A stretch of DNA of 64,000 nt from assembly GCF_028640845.1 (NCBI RefSeq), contig NC_080540.1, forward strand, positions 284,444,524-284,508,523. The letters are read 5' to 3'. Below the pieces are notes generated by a model, which saw only the letters and a list, made by a program, of their open reading frames with translations, was not told the DNA's origin and made no database searches. The DNA comes from Ahaetulla prasina (lineage: Eukaryota; Chordata; Lepidosauria; Squamata; Colubridae). The position numbers and the translations under genes were made by a program. This document shows positions 32,699 to 45,155 of the stretch, piece after piece. Position 1 is the first letter of the stretch, and each line of letters begins with the position of its first letter.

Positions 32699-33828
32699 TA
32701 TTGGTATTATGATGGTGATGATGATTATCATTATTCTGTTGCTTTGCATGTACAGTGAGAACTTGTGCACCAGAAACAAATTGCTTGTGTGTCTAATCAC
32801 ACTTGATGAAAAAAAAAAGAAATATTCAAGTATTCATTCAACTTCAATCTGAAAGTTATTATTAGTATTAGTATTATTAGTATTTGGCAAGCTGTTACAA
32901 ATCTAGCTTGAGGTATGAATTCAGAACAAAGCAGATTAGAGGATGGGGAATTATCCTAAAATATCCAGAATGTTATATAGCCTTTTGAACTTCTAATCAC
33001 TTGTTGTTATTGAGTAGCCAAACACAGATTAAGTTTTCCAAAACCCTTACATTTTACAACGCTGTTGAAGGAACTTTGAAATCTTGGTTTAAGGAAACAG
33101 CGATAGCAAACAAAGACCACCAAAAGCGGGCAACTATATCGAAGACAATGTCATTCAGTTTTCTTTCTTTTGCAAACGGCCTTTATTCAGCAATGGAAGC
33201 TGTCAGACACAACGATAATGCTGATGAAAGAAAAAGCCTGTGGTTTCTGACAGCAGCAGTGAACTCTGACCCTGGAGGACCATAAAGAAGCCAACTTGGG
33301 CCATTTTACACGAATGGAGCAGAGTGATTTACGTGGAGTAGTTTAAGTTTCAAGAGACAGATAACATCTTACAAAAAGCCACAGAAATTATGGCAAGAGC
33401 CTTCTAAGCACAATTTTAAAGAAGGCAAGGCATCAGAGCATAGTGGGGGTTTTCAAGGATGTGTAACTGGATGCTAATATAAGTGCTAATCTACTGCTTC
33501 TCAGAGCCTGGAGCTCACCTATTCCCAGACCAAAATAATTTGGAAAAGCCAGAATAATGTTTAGGATATTAGCAAACACAGGTGTGAACACAAACGCTTA
33601 ACGATTTAATGTGCAAGAGAAATAATGTTGTAAGCAGCTCTGCAACTAATTCCTTCCCTAATCAAAAGCTAGCCAAACCGATTTGTGTCTTGATGTCACA
33701 ACAGTCACCATTTCTCCACTCAACGTGATGAGGCATGGCTGGCAGCTAGGAGGTGTAACATCGGAAATAGGGAGTGAACATTTTTAGTTGGAAATCTGAT
33801 TTTTAAAATCATATTTTTATCATATTAA
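32699..33828. other. Unannotated stretch
   Basis: An open frame at 33001-33285 shows no domain and no flanking signals. Nothing else recognised. Confidence 0.45.
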
Positions 33829-33977
33829 GGGGCGTGCATAAGAGCACCAGCGTGCCTACCGTTCCTGTCCTAATGTTCCCTTTAGTTGCATTCATTTTAT
33901 GTATTCATTTCATGCTTATACTTATATATTATTTAATATGTATTTGACAAAATAAATAAATAAATAAATAAATAAAT
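33829..33977 (+). mobile_element. LINE 3' UTR (same family as 5868-6205)
   Basis: 'GGGGCGTGCATAAGAGCACC', 'GTGCCTACCGTTCCTGTCCT' and an AAAT tail. Confidence 0.7.
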
Positions 33978-33999
33978 ATTATATATGATCATATTGCAT

Positions 34000-34205
34000 A
34001 GGTGCTGGAGCAGTGGTTAGAATGCAGTACTGCAAGCTGACTCTGCTGACTGCCAGCAGTTCGATCCTCATCGGCTCAAGGCTGACTCAGCCTTCCATCC
34101 TTCTGAGGTCAGTAAAATGAGGAGTCAGATTGTTGGGGACGATAGGCTGACTCTTAGAGAGGGCTGTAAAAACACTGTGAAGCGGTATATAAGTCTAAGT
34201 GATGT
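34000..34205 (+). mobile_element. tRNA-SINE (short-tailed variant)
   Basis: 'GGAGCAGTGGTTAGAATGCA', box B 'GTTCGATCC', 'CAGCCTTCCATCC', ending 'GCGGTATATAAGTCTAAGTG'. Confidence 0.8.
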
Positions 34206-34211
34206 TGCATA

Positions 34212-34440
34212 CAGATGGTCCTCAGCATACGGCTGGTTACTTAGCGACCACTTGAAGTTACGACCGATCTGAAAAAGGGGACTGATGACCCAGACCTGAA
34301 GTTCTGATGTTCGCCTCCCCCTGTAGTCATGTGACCACACTTTGGGCACTCGGTATTTATTTCTGGTTTTCAGCAAAACAACAGCTGTCGCTGAACAATG
34401 GATTCACACTGACAACCACTGCATTTGCTTAATATGTTTA
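34212..34440 (+). mobile_element. TACAGGTAGTCC-family MITE, partial
   Basis: 'ATACAGATGGTCCTCAGCAT' to 'ATTCACACTGACAACCACTG'; follows 53520-53865 but diverged and cut at the right. Confidence 0.6.
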
Positions 34441-36598
34441 GGAGTCCTGTACAAATAAAAATATCATGGACATCTAAAAAGGAAACAGTGATTTCAATGA
34501 CATTGGGAAAAGTTGGGAAAAATATAGGCAGTTGATATAGGCCTCTATATAAATAAGGAATAGAAGGTATCCATGTATGGTGCAAAGCTTGACAAGCCAA
34601 CTTCATAGCTGCCAAAAACCATCACTCTGAACAGTATTCTTCACCAGAAGTTTAGAGTTGCGGTAAGTATGGGGAAGGGTTGATGCTTTGCTGTATCTAT
34701 GACCTACTGAAGAGATATAAACTTGAATTTGGGAGCTTAGTCAAGCTCATTGTTGGCTTTTGCTACTGATGCTGCAGCTATATTTCAGCTGTTTCATCTC
34801 CTCAAACAAAACAAAGCAGTAAACAATACTTAGGATTGGTAACTGGAAAAATCCAAACTTAACCAGCTCCGTATTAAAACTTAACTAACTTAACAAACTT
34901 AACTAACCTCCATATTCCAGAAATCTACCATGTGCGAAACAGAAATGCCTATCAAATTGTCAGGAAAATCCCCAACCACCTTCTAAGAACTCTCTGGATC
35001 TACCAAGTATGTCTCACAAATGTAAAATATACATTTTAAAATAAAATGGAATAAATAAATGTAACTTTTATAGGTCAAATCAATTTATTATACATATTTT
35101 AACGATAAGAAACAGATAAAAAGAGAATATTGCAATAGGCTTCTCAGAGCCCGAGAAAATATTGGTAGCTGCAAAATATTACAAGGGCAGGACCACCCTT
35201 ATCAACTGGGCGTAAGCAAAAAGTTAAGTAATATCCACATAACAAATTTAAAAAGGATACCAAAGTAAGTATGTCCACTTGCCAAAGCTTCTCTAATTCC
35301 ATTTTTCCTTTCAATAAATCTGATTACAGACAACTGTGAAAATTTTGCTTTCTCTTGGTAACAGAATGGGCAAATATTTTATTTCTCAGGCCTCAAGGAG
35401 CAAAGCAAGATAAAAGCAAACACAGTTCTTGGTTCCATTGAATGGATACAACTGCTGACCATGAATGAATTTGGAGAATAACTTAAGACAGGCTCACAAC
35501 CTACCTTAGAAACAGCGTGGATTAAGCTCCTTAAGGAATATGGAGTACGCCACGGAAAGCACTGGGTTTTTTTTTTCACTATCCACCATCAGTGCAAAAT
35601 CAAAGTCAATGCCTTTTTGTTTACCACATTAACATTACATTACTTATGGGCTCCAAATGTCCATTTTTCAAACGTGTGACATTCTTGCGCAGCCTTATTT
35701 CAATCAATACATGGACTGCTTTTTCATAAAAAAGGGGAAAAAAGCCCCTGTTCATATGTTCAAAATTCACAGGATGGAATATAATGCAGTGCTAATGAGC
35801 CTTGCTAACTCAAAAGGGTTGCTCTCTTTTGCAGGCTTCCCTGCAGCCTTGAAACCTGCTTTAGAAAATTGAGAGATTTTCGAAGAGATGTTGTGGTTTG
35901 TATACAAGTGTGTGTGTGTGCATGCACACACACACACATTGTTTTAGGGATGTAAAGTGTGTGTGTGTGTGTGGAGTTGAGGAGTGAAAAAATTATCCTC
36001 TCCCATCTCATCAGTAGAAACTGCTTCTACTAACAAAAGCATACCAGTGGATTATATCTCCTAATATTATAACCATCAACCTAAGAATCTGTTCAGAGAA
36101 CAAGCGCCTTGCTTTCATGAAACATTTTATGTGGCCTTGCTTCTTTATCTGGCTAAATACTGTTTTTGGACTTCCTATAAAACTGTCCCTTCTTTGGTTC
36201 CCTAAAGCAAAGTGGAATATTGACTAGTCCTATTACGAATCTCTGAGCTGATTTCAGAAAGCAAGCAATTGCACATAAATGGGATTAGGAGACCAATACT
36301 TAGGTCAGTCCTGACTAAATGCTCATCCAAACCTTTCTGGGGTGAAAGCGCATATTACATTATTAATGGACCTTTAGAAGCGTGCTTATGTTGTAGGAAA
36401 CTGGCCACTTTTTTGCTGACATGATCATCTCTTCTATGCTACACTTAAATTGCGCCTAAAATGCTACGTAGTGATTAAAAGACAGTTCTTGCCCCAGACA
36501 CAACCTGAAAAAGAAATGTTGTAAAAAGAAGAGAGAAAGGCTGAGTCAGCAGTATATATATTCTGCCCTAAAGAGAGGGTCAGGTTGGGTTCCCTTTG
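34441..36598. other. Long intron-like stretch
   Basis: No gene or interspersed repeat recognised; contains the GT/CA repeat at 35907-35975. Confidence 0.45.
35907..35975. repeat. (GT)n / (CA)n inverted microsatellites
   Basis: A GT tract, 'GCATG', a CA tract, 29 bp of other sequence, then a second GT tract. GT and CA tracts can pair as a cruciform. Confidence 0.88.
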
Positions 36599-36606
36599 CC
36601 ATAAAA

Positions 36607-36831
36607 CAGGGGTCTCCAATCCCTCGGCCACGGCCCGGTACTGGGCTGCAGCCTGTTCAGAACTGGCAGGCAAGCCCATACGCGCAGTTCCATTTGCGCA
36701 AGCCGTCGGCACTCTCGCGCATGCACGAGTGTGTTCACCGCTCACGTGAGTCTATGCACCTGCTGCTCGCAGGAAACCAGTTCCTCTCCCCTCCCTCAGT
36801 CTGCAAATTTGGAAAGGGTTGGGGACCACTA
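36607..36831 (+). mobile_element. hAT MITE, CCATAAAA TSD
   Basis: Ends CAGGGGTCTCCAATCCC / GGGTTGGGGACCACTA with perfect TSD CCATAAAA (36599-36606, 36832-36839), central TA. Internal 'GGCCCGGTACTGGGC' and CpG-rich interior. Confidence 0.86.
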
Positions 36832-36956
36832 CCATAAAACCCTTTCTTGAAATGCATAGCATATTTTGGCTGTTAGGGGTGGGGGTGGGAAACAAACCTA
36901 GAATACCTCCGTCAACTTTGCGGACCTGTGAGAAGTTTGACAGGGCCTAAAACAAC

Positions 36957-37325
36957 ATTAGGGACACGGTGGCTCAGTGGCTGAGATGCTGAGCTTGTCG
37001 ATCAAAAGGTCAGCAGTTCAGCAGTTCGAATCCCTAGCGCCGCGTAACGGGGTGAGCTCCCATTACTTGTCCCAGCTTCTGCCAACCCAGCAGTTTGAAA
37101 GCACGTAAAAAATGCAAGTAGAAAAATAGGGACCACCTTTGGTGGGAAGGTAACAGTGTTCGTGCGCCTTTGGTGTTTAGTCATGCTGGCCACATGACCA
37201 TGGAGATGTCTTCGGACAGCACTGGCTCTTCGGTTTTGAAATGGAGATGAGCACCGCCCCCTAGAGTCGGGAACGACTAGCACATATGTGCAAGGGGAAC
37301 CTTTACTTTTATCTTTACCTTTAAA
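36957..37325 (+). mobile_element. Full-length Sauria-type SINE
   Basis: Box A 'GGTGGCTCAGTGGCTGAG', box B 'AGTTCGAATCCC', body 'CTTTGGTGGGAAGGTAACAG', 'TCATGCTGGCCACATGACCA', 'GTCTTCGGACAGCACTGGCT', tail 'CCTAGAGTCGGGAACGACTA' (Bov-B-like) and 'CTTTACTTTTATCTTTACC'. The best-preserved copy in the window. Confidence 0.87.
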
Positions 37326-37789
37326 GCAACACTGCTGTTTTATGTTCACATGAACATCCAGAAGTTTGATTACATTCGATATGTAGAAGGGAGAGGCAGT
37401 TTGTAGTATATATCCGTTTATCGTCTAAAGCAGGACTCCTCCTGTGATACCACAAGCTCTTAAAATGATAAATGAATTTCTCCAACCGCCCCATGAACCA
37501 AAACTCAACAATAAATAATAAATATGTGATAAATAAAACTGCTATGACGGGGAGACGGTTTTGATAGATGGATAGATCCAAGGTTTAGCTATCATTCAAA
37601 GTTTGCTTTGGGCTTTTCTACTTGCTTTGCCCTCCCAAGCCTGCTCTGGAAATTGTTCAAAGGGGTAGCAAGTTTTGACAGCACTCCTAACCCTGTAAAG
37701 ATGAATGAAATTGTAAAAGGATTTTAAAACACATCCCCTCACCCCAGTTATCTGATGGTCTATCTACCTCCCACTGTTTCTGCCCATCT
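37326..37789. other. Unannotated stretch
   Basis: Nothing recognised. Confidence 0.4.
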
Positions 37790-37815
37790 TGTAAGATGTA
37801 GATCTACATCTTACA
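37790..37815. repeat. Perfect 26-bp palindrome at the 5' edge of L2
   Basis: Centre GTAGATCTAC, outer arms TGTAAGAT / ATCTTACA with no loop. Lies immediately before L2-like sequence. Confidence 0.9.
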
Positions 37816-38730
37816 TCCCTCCAAGACTGCGTGGCTGTGGATGCCGGGGTCCCGGTACAGTCAGCTGGTTCCATCGCTGACTGTTGGAGCCGAGTCATTG
37901 GCCCCTATGGAGAGAGTCCGCAACTTGGGCATTCTCCTGGATGCTCGGCTGTCTTTAGAAGAACATATGACAGCCGTCGCCAGGGGAGCTTTTTATCAGG
38001 TACGCCTGATACGCCAGTTGCACCCCTTCATAGACCGGGATTCCTTGTGCATGGTCACTCATGCCCTCGTCACTTCCCGCCTGGACTACTGTAATGCTCT
38101 CTACATGGGGCTTCCCTTGAAGGGCACCCGGAGGCTCCAACTGCTCCAGAATGCGGTTGCATGGGTGATAGAGGGAACTACTCGGGGTTCCCATATAACA
38201 CCCCTCCTGCGCAGGCTGCACTGGTTGCTGGTGGTCTTCCGGGTGCAATTCAAAGTGTTGGTAACCACCTTTAAAGCGCTCCATGGCACAGGACCAGGCT
38301 ATTTACGGGACCGCCTGCTACCACCAATAGCCTCCCATCGACCTGTGCGCTCCCACAGAGAGGGTCTCCTCAGGGTGCTGTCAGCCAAACAATGCCGGCT
38401 GGCGACCCCCAGGGGGAGAGCCTTCTCTGTGGGGGCACCCACCCTCTGGAATGAGCTTCCTCTGGGGCTACGACTACTCCCCGACTACTCCCCGACCTCT
38501 GATGCGAGCTCAAGACTTTTTTATTTCACCGCGCAGGGTTGGTCTAAGATACTATTGTTTTAAGTGGGGTTTTATCATTGCTCTTTGAATAATTTTTAAT
38601 AGGTACAAGCCAAATTGAATTAGATTTTTATATTGTCTTTTAATTCTGTTGATAAATATTGTTTTTATATAGGCTGTAAATCACCCTGAGTCCTTCAGGA
38701 GAAGGGCGGTATAGAAATTTAAGAAAAACT
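37816..38730 (+). mobile_element. L2 LINE 3' third
   Basis: Frame 37841-38563 encodes the L2 RT thumb and C-terminus: 'VRNLGILLDARLSLEEHMTA', 'LVTSRLDYCNALYMGLPLKG', 'RGSHITPLLRRLHWLLVVFR', 'LHGTGPGYLRDRLLPPIASH', 'RAFSVGAPTLWNELPLGLRL'. A frameshift breaks the last residues. 3' UTR ends 'CACCCTGAGTCCTTCAGGAG'. Same family as 31326-31880 and 12183-14627. Confidence 0.88.
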
Positions 38731-39068
38731 AATACTAATACCTGGGTCCCTTTGATAAATATCATTTGGGGAACCTATGAAGTGTGTGTTGCAATACCTG
38801 CTCTCTGGAATCACCCTCCCCGCCCCCAAGATTCATGTGGCTCTCACCTTTTGGATGTTTATGAAACTGTTGAATCTCTCAGGCCTTGGGAAAAGTGGGC
38901 TGTGGAGCCCTCTTTAGCTATGTAGGCTTATGGTTGGATATATTGTTCTTCTGGTTATCCAAGATCTTTTTATTCATATTTATATATTTTGCTTTTCTTT
39001 TTTATCTGTAAGCGACCCAGAGCTGGTCATGAATTGGGCCACCCTTGAAATTGGATAAAATAAATAAA
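38731..39068 (+). mobile_element. LINE-like 3' tail
   Basis: 'GCTCTCTGGAATCACC' resembles the W-N-x-x-P RT tail codons, and 'GTAAGCGACCCAGAGCTGG' plus AAAT units resemble squamate LINE/SINE tails. Family uncertain. Confidence 0.4.
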
Positions 39069-40114
39069 TCCGTAGCTCATGACCCATCTATTTTAAGAAA
39101 GAACCTTTACTTTACAGGATAGACTGGCATCTTTTTTTTTTCATATATTACGTTATGTATTTATATATTTCATATATAAAAACAAATGTCGTGTGGAATT
39201 TTTTTAGAAAGTGTTATGGTCTGCCAGGTAAGGAACAATTATTTACTACTTATGAGATCTTTTTATCTTTTTATTTCTAGACTCCAAAATACTGATCAGG
39301 AAACATCCTACCACAACTGAATCTTTTTTTAAAAAAAAAAACATCTTCATCCTAGATCTTTATAAGAGCACAAGTTGACCAACTGATAACAGTTAAAATG
39401 GGAGATATGACACCCATGGTATGAATGGTCACCATAAAGTATCTAATGAGTGGCACAATTCTGATAGGTCTTTTATCATAAATTAGAACCTCGAGGATAT
39501 TGACTTTCCAGTAGATCTGTGGCCAGAAGCTTCAAGGTCATCAATCATGGGAGCTCCTCCCTGTCACTTAGGACTCTAAATTACATGTACACACCTTATC
39601 TTTCCAGAAAGTGAGAGGTGGAACTGAGAAGGTTAAAAAAGAGAGATGATGCTATTATAGCTTTTTTTAGCTTCTCCTTGGAGAAGTGAAAGCTGAAGTT
39701 TGCCAGAGACTATGAAAACGCTGCTCATCAAGAGGAAAAAGCACTATGGTGAATCTAGGTGACAGAAGACAGAAGGGTTCAAAGCGGGAAAGAAAGTCTC
39801 AAAGACCTCGAGAAAGAGGTCTGCAGCTGTTCAGCAGTCTGGTGGCTGAAGGTTCAAAAGAGAAGAGCAGGGCTAAGAACAATAGAAGAAAAAAACATCT
39901 GCATGTGTTTACCTCTATATATCTCTGAGAAAGATGGAGTACGTAAATAACCCTAAAGTCCACTTAACTAATTGAAAATTAGAAGAACCCTGCCTAGGGG
40001 AAACCAGAACAAACAACTGTAAACCAAATAAGCACATTAAATGAGAGGGGAAACCAAAGTAAGAAAAAAAGATAGAGATAAACAGTGAAAGAAACACATT
40101 AGTTAAGGAAAGTA
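39069..40114. other. Unannotated stretch
   Basis: AT-rich; a purine-rich stretch at 39740-39900 keeps frames open without a domain. Confidence 0.45.
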
Positions 40115-40122
40115 CTGTAGAA

Positions 40123-40216
40123 CAGAGTTCCTCAACCTTTCCAGCTTTGCGGATTGGCCGGGGGGGGGGAGGGAGCGGATGGTTCCGCGCGAGTGGCTGG
40201 GGGTTGGGGTTCCCTG
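40123..40216. mobile_element. Short hAT-like MITE relic
   Basis: Ends CAGAGTTCCTCAACC / GGTTGGGGTTCCCTG, flanks CTGTAGAA / TTGTGGAA match at 6 of 8. G-rich middle. Confidence 0.55.
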
Positions 40217-40285
40217 TTGTGGAATCTTTAAACTAACAGAATATAGAATTTTGTAATAGAAACTTCCATTACATAACAACTTACA

Positions 40286-40413
40286 CTGGGGTGTCAAATT
40301 GGCAACCCGTGGCCAGATGTGTCACATGCAGGCCAGCCCACCCAGCTCCGCGAATGGGAAAAACATAATGAAACGTCACATGATGGCAACGTGATGCAGT
40401 GTTTGACCCCCGT
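40286..40413 (+). mobile_element. hAT MITE (GGGTGTCAAAC family)
   Basis: Ends CTGGGGTGTCAAAT / GTTTGACCCCCGT, flanks AACTTACA / AGCTTACA (7 of 8). Confidence 0.7.
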
Positions 40414-40489
40414 AGCTTACACAGTAAATCTTATTTCATAAGTAAGTCTATTTTGTGAATAAATTATTGCCCCACCCAGTTGATTTTTT

Positions 40490-40640
40490 TTGTTTGTTTT
40501 ACATTTATACCCCGCCCTTCTCCGAAGACTCAGGGCGGCTTACAATGTATAAGGCAATAGTCTCATTCTATTTGTATATTTTTACAAAGTCAACTTGTAT
40601 GCGTTCTCTGGTTTGTTGCCACCCCAGAAACATTTAAAAC
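40490..40640 (-). mobile_element. tRNA-SINE 3' part (L2-like tail)
   Basis: Reverse of the 4640-4910 tail: 'CCCGCCCTTCTCCGAAGACT', 'CAGGGCGGCTTAC', 'CAAAGTCAACTTGTATGC'. Confidence 0.7.
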
Positions 40641-43600
40641 CATAACAAGATCCTATTTACCTCCTATCTGCCATCACAGGAATTAAGGTTGCAGAAAGTA
40701 AGAAGCTTTAGAGAGTTTTCCTAAACTTTCTGTTAACGGAGACAGGGAGAATACTTTATTTCTTACGCTAAGTATGAAGGGAGAGAGATGTATTTTCACA
40801 ACGGCTTCTACTTTTGCATTCTAGACTTGGTTCACTCTTCAATATGGTACAAAATTACCTCAACTCTGCCAGCCAGAAGGGATATACAGATGCTTTATTA
40901 GCAAGGAATTTCAGAAGCTATCAAGAAGCCTAGATCAATACACAGTCTTGCACTAAATCCTCTTTCAACTATATTCTTGAACACTGGAAATGGATATTTT
41001 TTTCACCATTAGATGCATTCAAAAATAATTCATTTCTATTATATTTAGATTTCTGAACTTATAGTGATAATGTTATTTTGCCAAATATATAAAAGGCATT
41101 ATTGAAAGTATAGGGTAAATCTGGATGGAGGAAATATCATGATGGTGTTACTGAAGTAGATTATTTTTTTAAAAGGAACAACGGCCTTCAGTGAGCAGGG
41201 ATTTTAAGATGCATTTATATCACTCTCCACATGATCTGTGTGACACTAAAAGATCAGAATACAAAGCATGGCAAAGACAGATGTTCAAATTAGATTTCTG
41301 CTCATTGACAGAACTACAAACTATTTCAAGAATACCATAATGTACATTTTATACTGCTGATTGGAATTGCTGAAAAGCAGCCAAAATTTGGCGCAAGGTA
41401 AATATAATACATAGCACATCTAAACAACCCACTGTTTTGTTTTTTTTTTGCTGGTTGCACATGGGAAATCATGAATCTTTAGTAAATGAATGTAAGTAAT
41501 TATGCAAAATCAAGGTATTTTATTTATATAAAAATAAAATAGACGTTTCTTTCATTTTACAGATGCAAAGAATCCAATGGAATACAGTTAGGTTCAAAAT
41601 TCAAATAACTTTATTGTGGTCGTTAACCAGCAGAACAGTCTTGCATTTCAGAGTTAGAAATGCGAGACCAGCTGCTCTTATGCAGCTCAATCTTCTGGAA
41701 GACCATCCTTCCAGAAATATGGATGGGGCCTTCTCTCTTGGGCATTTGGAAAGCCCTTGAGATCTGAATTAAAGGTTATTGTTGTTGTGGGTCCTTTGTG
41801 ATAGTGTTCTCTTATAGCTGCCAGGGTTGCTTTGTGTTTAATTTGTACCATTTGCCAATATTGTAAAGAAGGAATGAACCTTCATGAAGCACAGACTTGC
41901 TAAGATTTTATATCGTCTGGAAATAAGTTAGGCAAAAACTCCAAGATATTTCAGCGAAACTATGACAACAGAGGTTACAAAAATAATTATGCAAATATAG
42001 GACCAAAAGAAAAAGAGAGAAAGAGAGAGAGAGAAAGAGAGAGAGAGACAAAGATCTCTACCCAAATAAGGTAGATTTGTTTGTCAAGTTTTTATTTTCA
42101 ATTATTTAACAACTATGATTTATTTATTTATAAGTTTATATACTTTATGTATAAATTTTATACACTGCTCAATTCCAACACAGAGGATGGGGTAGATGAT
42201 GAGCCCAATTCAGTTCTGATAGTCAGAAGTTTTGAATTTTACCCTTTTTTCCTATTTTCATATCTGGTTCTGGCTGGCTGACTTAGCGAAATATACCAAT
42301 ATACAGATCCTACAAATCTGAGATCTGTCCTCCCATATTTTAGAGCACAGAATATTTAAATCTCTGGCCATACTGCTTCTTTAAGTTGAGGTCATTAAAT
42401 CTGTCAACAAGAAGTAGTGATATAGTATTATAATCTCAGATTTTGACAATGTCAGTGACTTTTGACCTTTTCTTTTATTATGTGGTCAGCTGTGCTGACC
42501 AAAGAAAGCTGAAACTAATCTTTCAGACACAAAAGCTGCAAATAGTGCTTTTCTATGTCATGAGAAATGTAATTCAAATGCAGAATTCTCCTATATGCAT
42601 TAAAAAAATACTATTAAAAAATTTAAAGTATATAAACAGTAGATTAAGACAAACATTGCTGCTTACTAGAATCATACTATTTCTTTATCTTATTTCAGGT
42701 AAGTTCATTCTAGGTGATATATTTCCTGTGTGCATTAACTAAGATAGAGCATATGACAGCTATTAGAACAACTGGATTACTAACTAGTTAATTTTAGTTA
42801 CTGATAATGCTGCACTTCATTTTTCACATTTAAAACAAATATCAGGATATATAATTGTACGCTCTAAGTTATATATCCTGCATCAGATACACTTGTCCAT
42901 ATAACTTGAATGGTAGTCTCTTTCTACGGACAAAAGAATTTTCAAGGAATGGAAGTGGAACCGATTTGCTTTTATTTTAGTCATAAAAAAATGTTGACTG
43001 ATTTGGTAAAAACTATGACACATTCTCATTGGGAAGTGAATCAATAGTTAATAGCGTGTAAAATATAGATATATAAATATAGAGAAATGGAATGAAAACA
43101 CATTTCAACAGGATTATATTTATCAGTGCAATTATATTTGAAATAGTCTTTTGCTACTAATAGCCTGATCCTGAGAGAAACATTAGTAATCTATTAATAG
43201 TCCAATCTGAGACCAACATTATAAACATCTAACCAACGCTGAACATCTTACACTCTTTTTTTAAAAACAATAACGCAGTTATAAGTAAAAAATAAGAATG
43301 TCCAACACAGTGGCCATATTCTAAAAAATAATATACATAGATCAGAAATTACTACAGACTTATTAATTTATAATTTGGTTTCATGAATTTATATCTGACT
43401 TCATCCAGATCAGGCAGTTCTCAATAAACATATAAAATATAGAAAGCTGTCAAGTCCAAAACATAAACTTGCACAGTAATTATATAGCAGTATTGCTTTG
43501 AATGAATAGGAACCATCACTCAGTGATCACAAAATGTGGGAAATCATCAAAACACCAATGGATTTACTACCCCATGTTTTGTGGTGCAAATACTCAGTCT

Positions 43601-44158
43601 AACTACTAACTAAATCTTATTTCTTTTCAATAAGAATAAGATAAGATTTATAGTGATAATGGTTTCAATGTATATGCCTACATGATTTTTGTACTGTAAT
43701 TTATATAGGCATCTAGTCAACAGAAATACAGTTGCCTTTGAAAATTTGCACAAAAATCTATATATAGCTCAATCAAATAACAAGGTCCAAGAGAGAGCAT
43801 GTACAATCTTCTAATCTATCATTTTATTAGTTTTTAAAGAAATCTTGTAGTCATGTAAATTGGTAAGTAAATAACCTTTTATTTCAATACACCTGCTATG
43901 GATAGCTTAAACGAGAGGAAAAGCGACATGTGAAAGAAATGAGACATTTGACATATTCCTTTATAAATGCCATTATTCAGATTCTCTCCCTTTGGATAAA
44001 AAGGGAAAAAGTCATTAAGTTGCTGTCATATTCCTTCAAAGTGCATCCCTAACCAAAGTGAAGCTTTAATTGAACAAAACTTGATTTTCTCACAAATACT
44101 TTGCCTTTCCTTTTGTTAACTTTTCCATTGTGCAATAAGTACTTATTTTACTCCATAA
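40641..44158. other. Repeat-poor intron-like stretch
   Basis: The longest stretch without a recognised interspersed repeat apart from a GA simple repeat (42010-42050). AT-rich, no frame with a domain. Confidence 0.5.
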
Positions 44159-44392
44159 AACAGTAGATGGGATCAACCTATTCTCCAAAGGACCTGAAGG
44201 CAAACAAGAAGCAATGGATGAAAGCTAATCAAGGAGAGAACCAACCTAGAATTAAGGAGAAATTTCCTGACACTGAGAACAATTAATCAGTTCCAGCACT
44301 GGAGGTTTTTAAAAAGAGATTGGACAACCATTTGTGTGAAATGGTTAGACTAGAAGAGCTCCAGGTCCTTCCAATTCTGTTATTCTGTTAAA
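44159..44392 (+). mobile_element. CR1 3' fragment with internal deletions
   Basis: 'GATGGGATCAACCTATTCTC', 'CAACCTAGAATTAAGGAGAA', 'CTGGAGGTTTTTAAAAAGAG', ending 'CTGTTATTCTGTT'. Confidence 0.75.
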
Positions 44393-45097
44393 CACCATTT
44401 GCATTGCTTACAGAACCCCAAATAATTAATTGCAGTAACTATTCTCAAGAAAGAATTATTGTTTGAAATCTGTCATCAACATGAATATTCTCCATTTGCC
44501 CACCATATACTGTAATCCTTGACCTATGCCAAACTGCCTCTAATTAATTTATTCATTAATCTATCTTTCATATTTATATTTATATACCCTCACCTTCTGA
44601 ATGTGATTCTGGGCAGCAGACAGTTAAAACTGATTACAAAAAAACAAGCACTAAAAATTATATTATAGTAAAAATCATAATAAATTATAACATAATAAAT
44701 TTATTAGTATTATTAATAAAACTGGGTAAAAGTATCGTTGATACAGTACAGCCATCTCACCAGTTCTCCATTTATCCAGGTTGGCTTACACAAAAGCACC
44801 TACTTGGGCTATGACCCTTTGAGGAAATAAAACACTGAAAAAATAAACTGAACATACATCCATAGTTAATATTTATTATTTCAATAAATTCAGTAAGTTG
44901 TCTTATTGGATGAATATTTATACTTGGCGATTTTAATGTTTCTTATGCTTTAAGATGTCCACAGTTGCTCAAAATAAGATGGGTGGCAAAGAAATTTAAT
45001 AAACAAATAAACAAATTTTGCATATTGTAATAATTTTTTGGAAATTTACAAGATTGCACATGCCATATTTGAGCAAAAAGAAAGCAGAGCCTAAGCA
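44393..45097. other. AT-rich stretch with tail fragments
   Basis: SINE/LINE tail traces at 44545-44640 (minus) and 44935-45010 (plus, 'AAAATAAGATGGGTGGCAAA'). No gene. Confidence 0.45.
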
Positions 45098-45155
45098 ATA
45101 GAATAGAATAGAATAGAATAGAATAGAATAGAATAGAATAGAATAGAATAGAATA
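45098..45155. repeat. (GAATA)n microsatellite on CR1 3' end
   Basis: Eleven or so pure GAATA units directly against the 3' end of a minus-strand CR1. This CR1-microsatellite association is a known trait of advanced snakes. Confidence 0.95.

Noticed and set aside
35907..35975. Z-DNA-forming regulatory site
   Set aside because: Alternating GT/CA can adopt Z-DNA, but nothing in the sequence ties it to a promoter.
37841..38563. 240-codon + frame as a functional gene
   Set aside because: It is the C-terminal third of the L2 reverse transcriptase, 5'-truncated and frameshifted.
45098..45155. CRISPR-like or satellite array
   Set aside because: Pure 5-bp units on a CR1 tail: a microsatellite. No spacers anywhere in the window.
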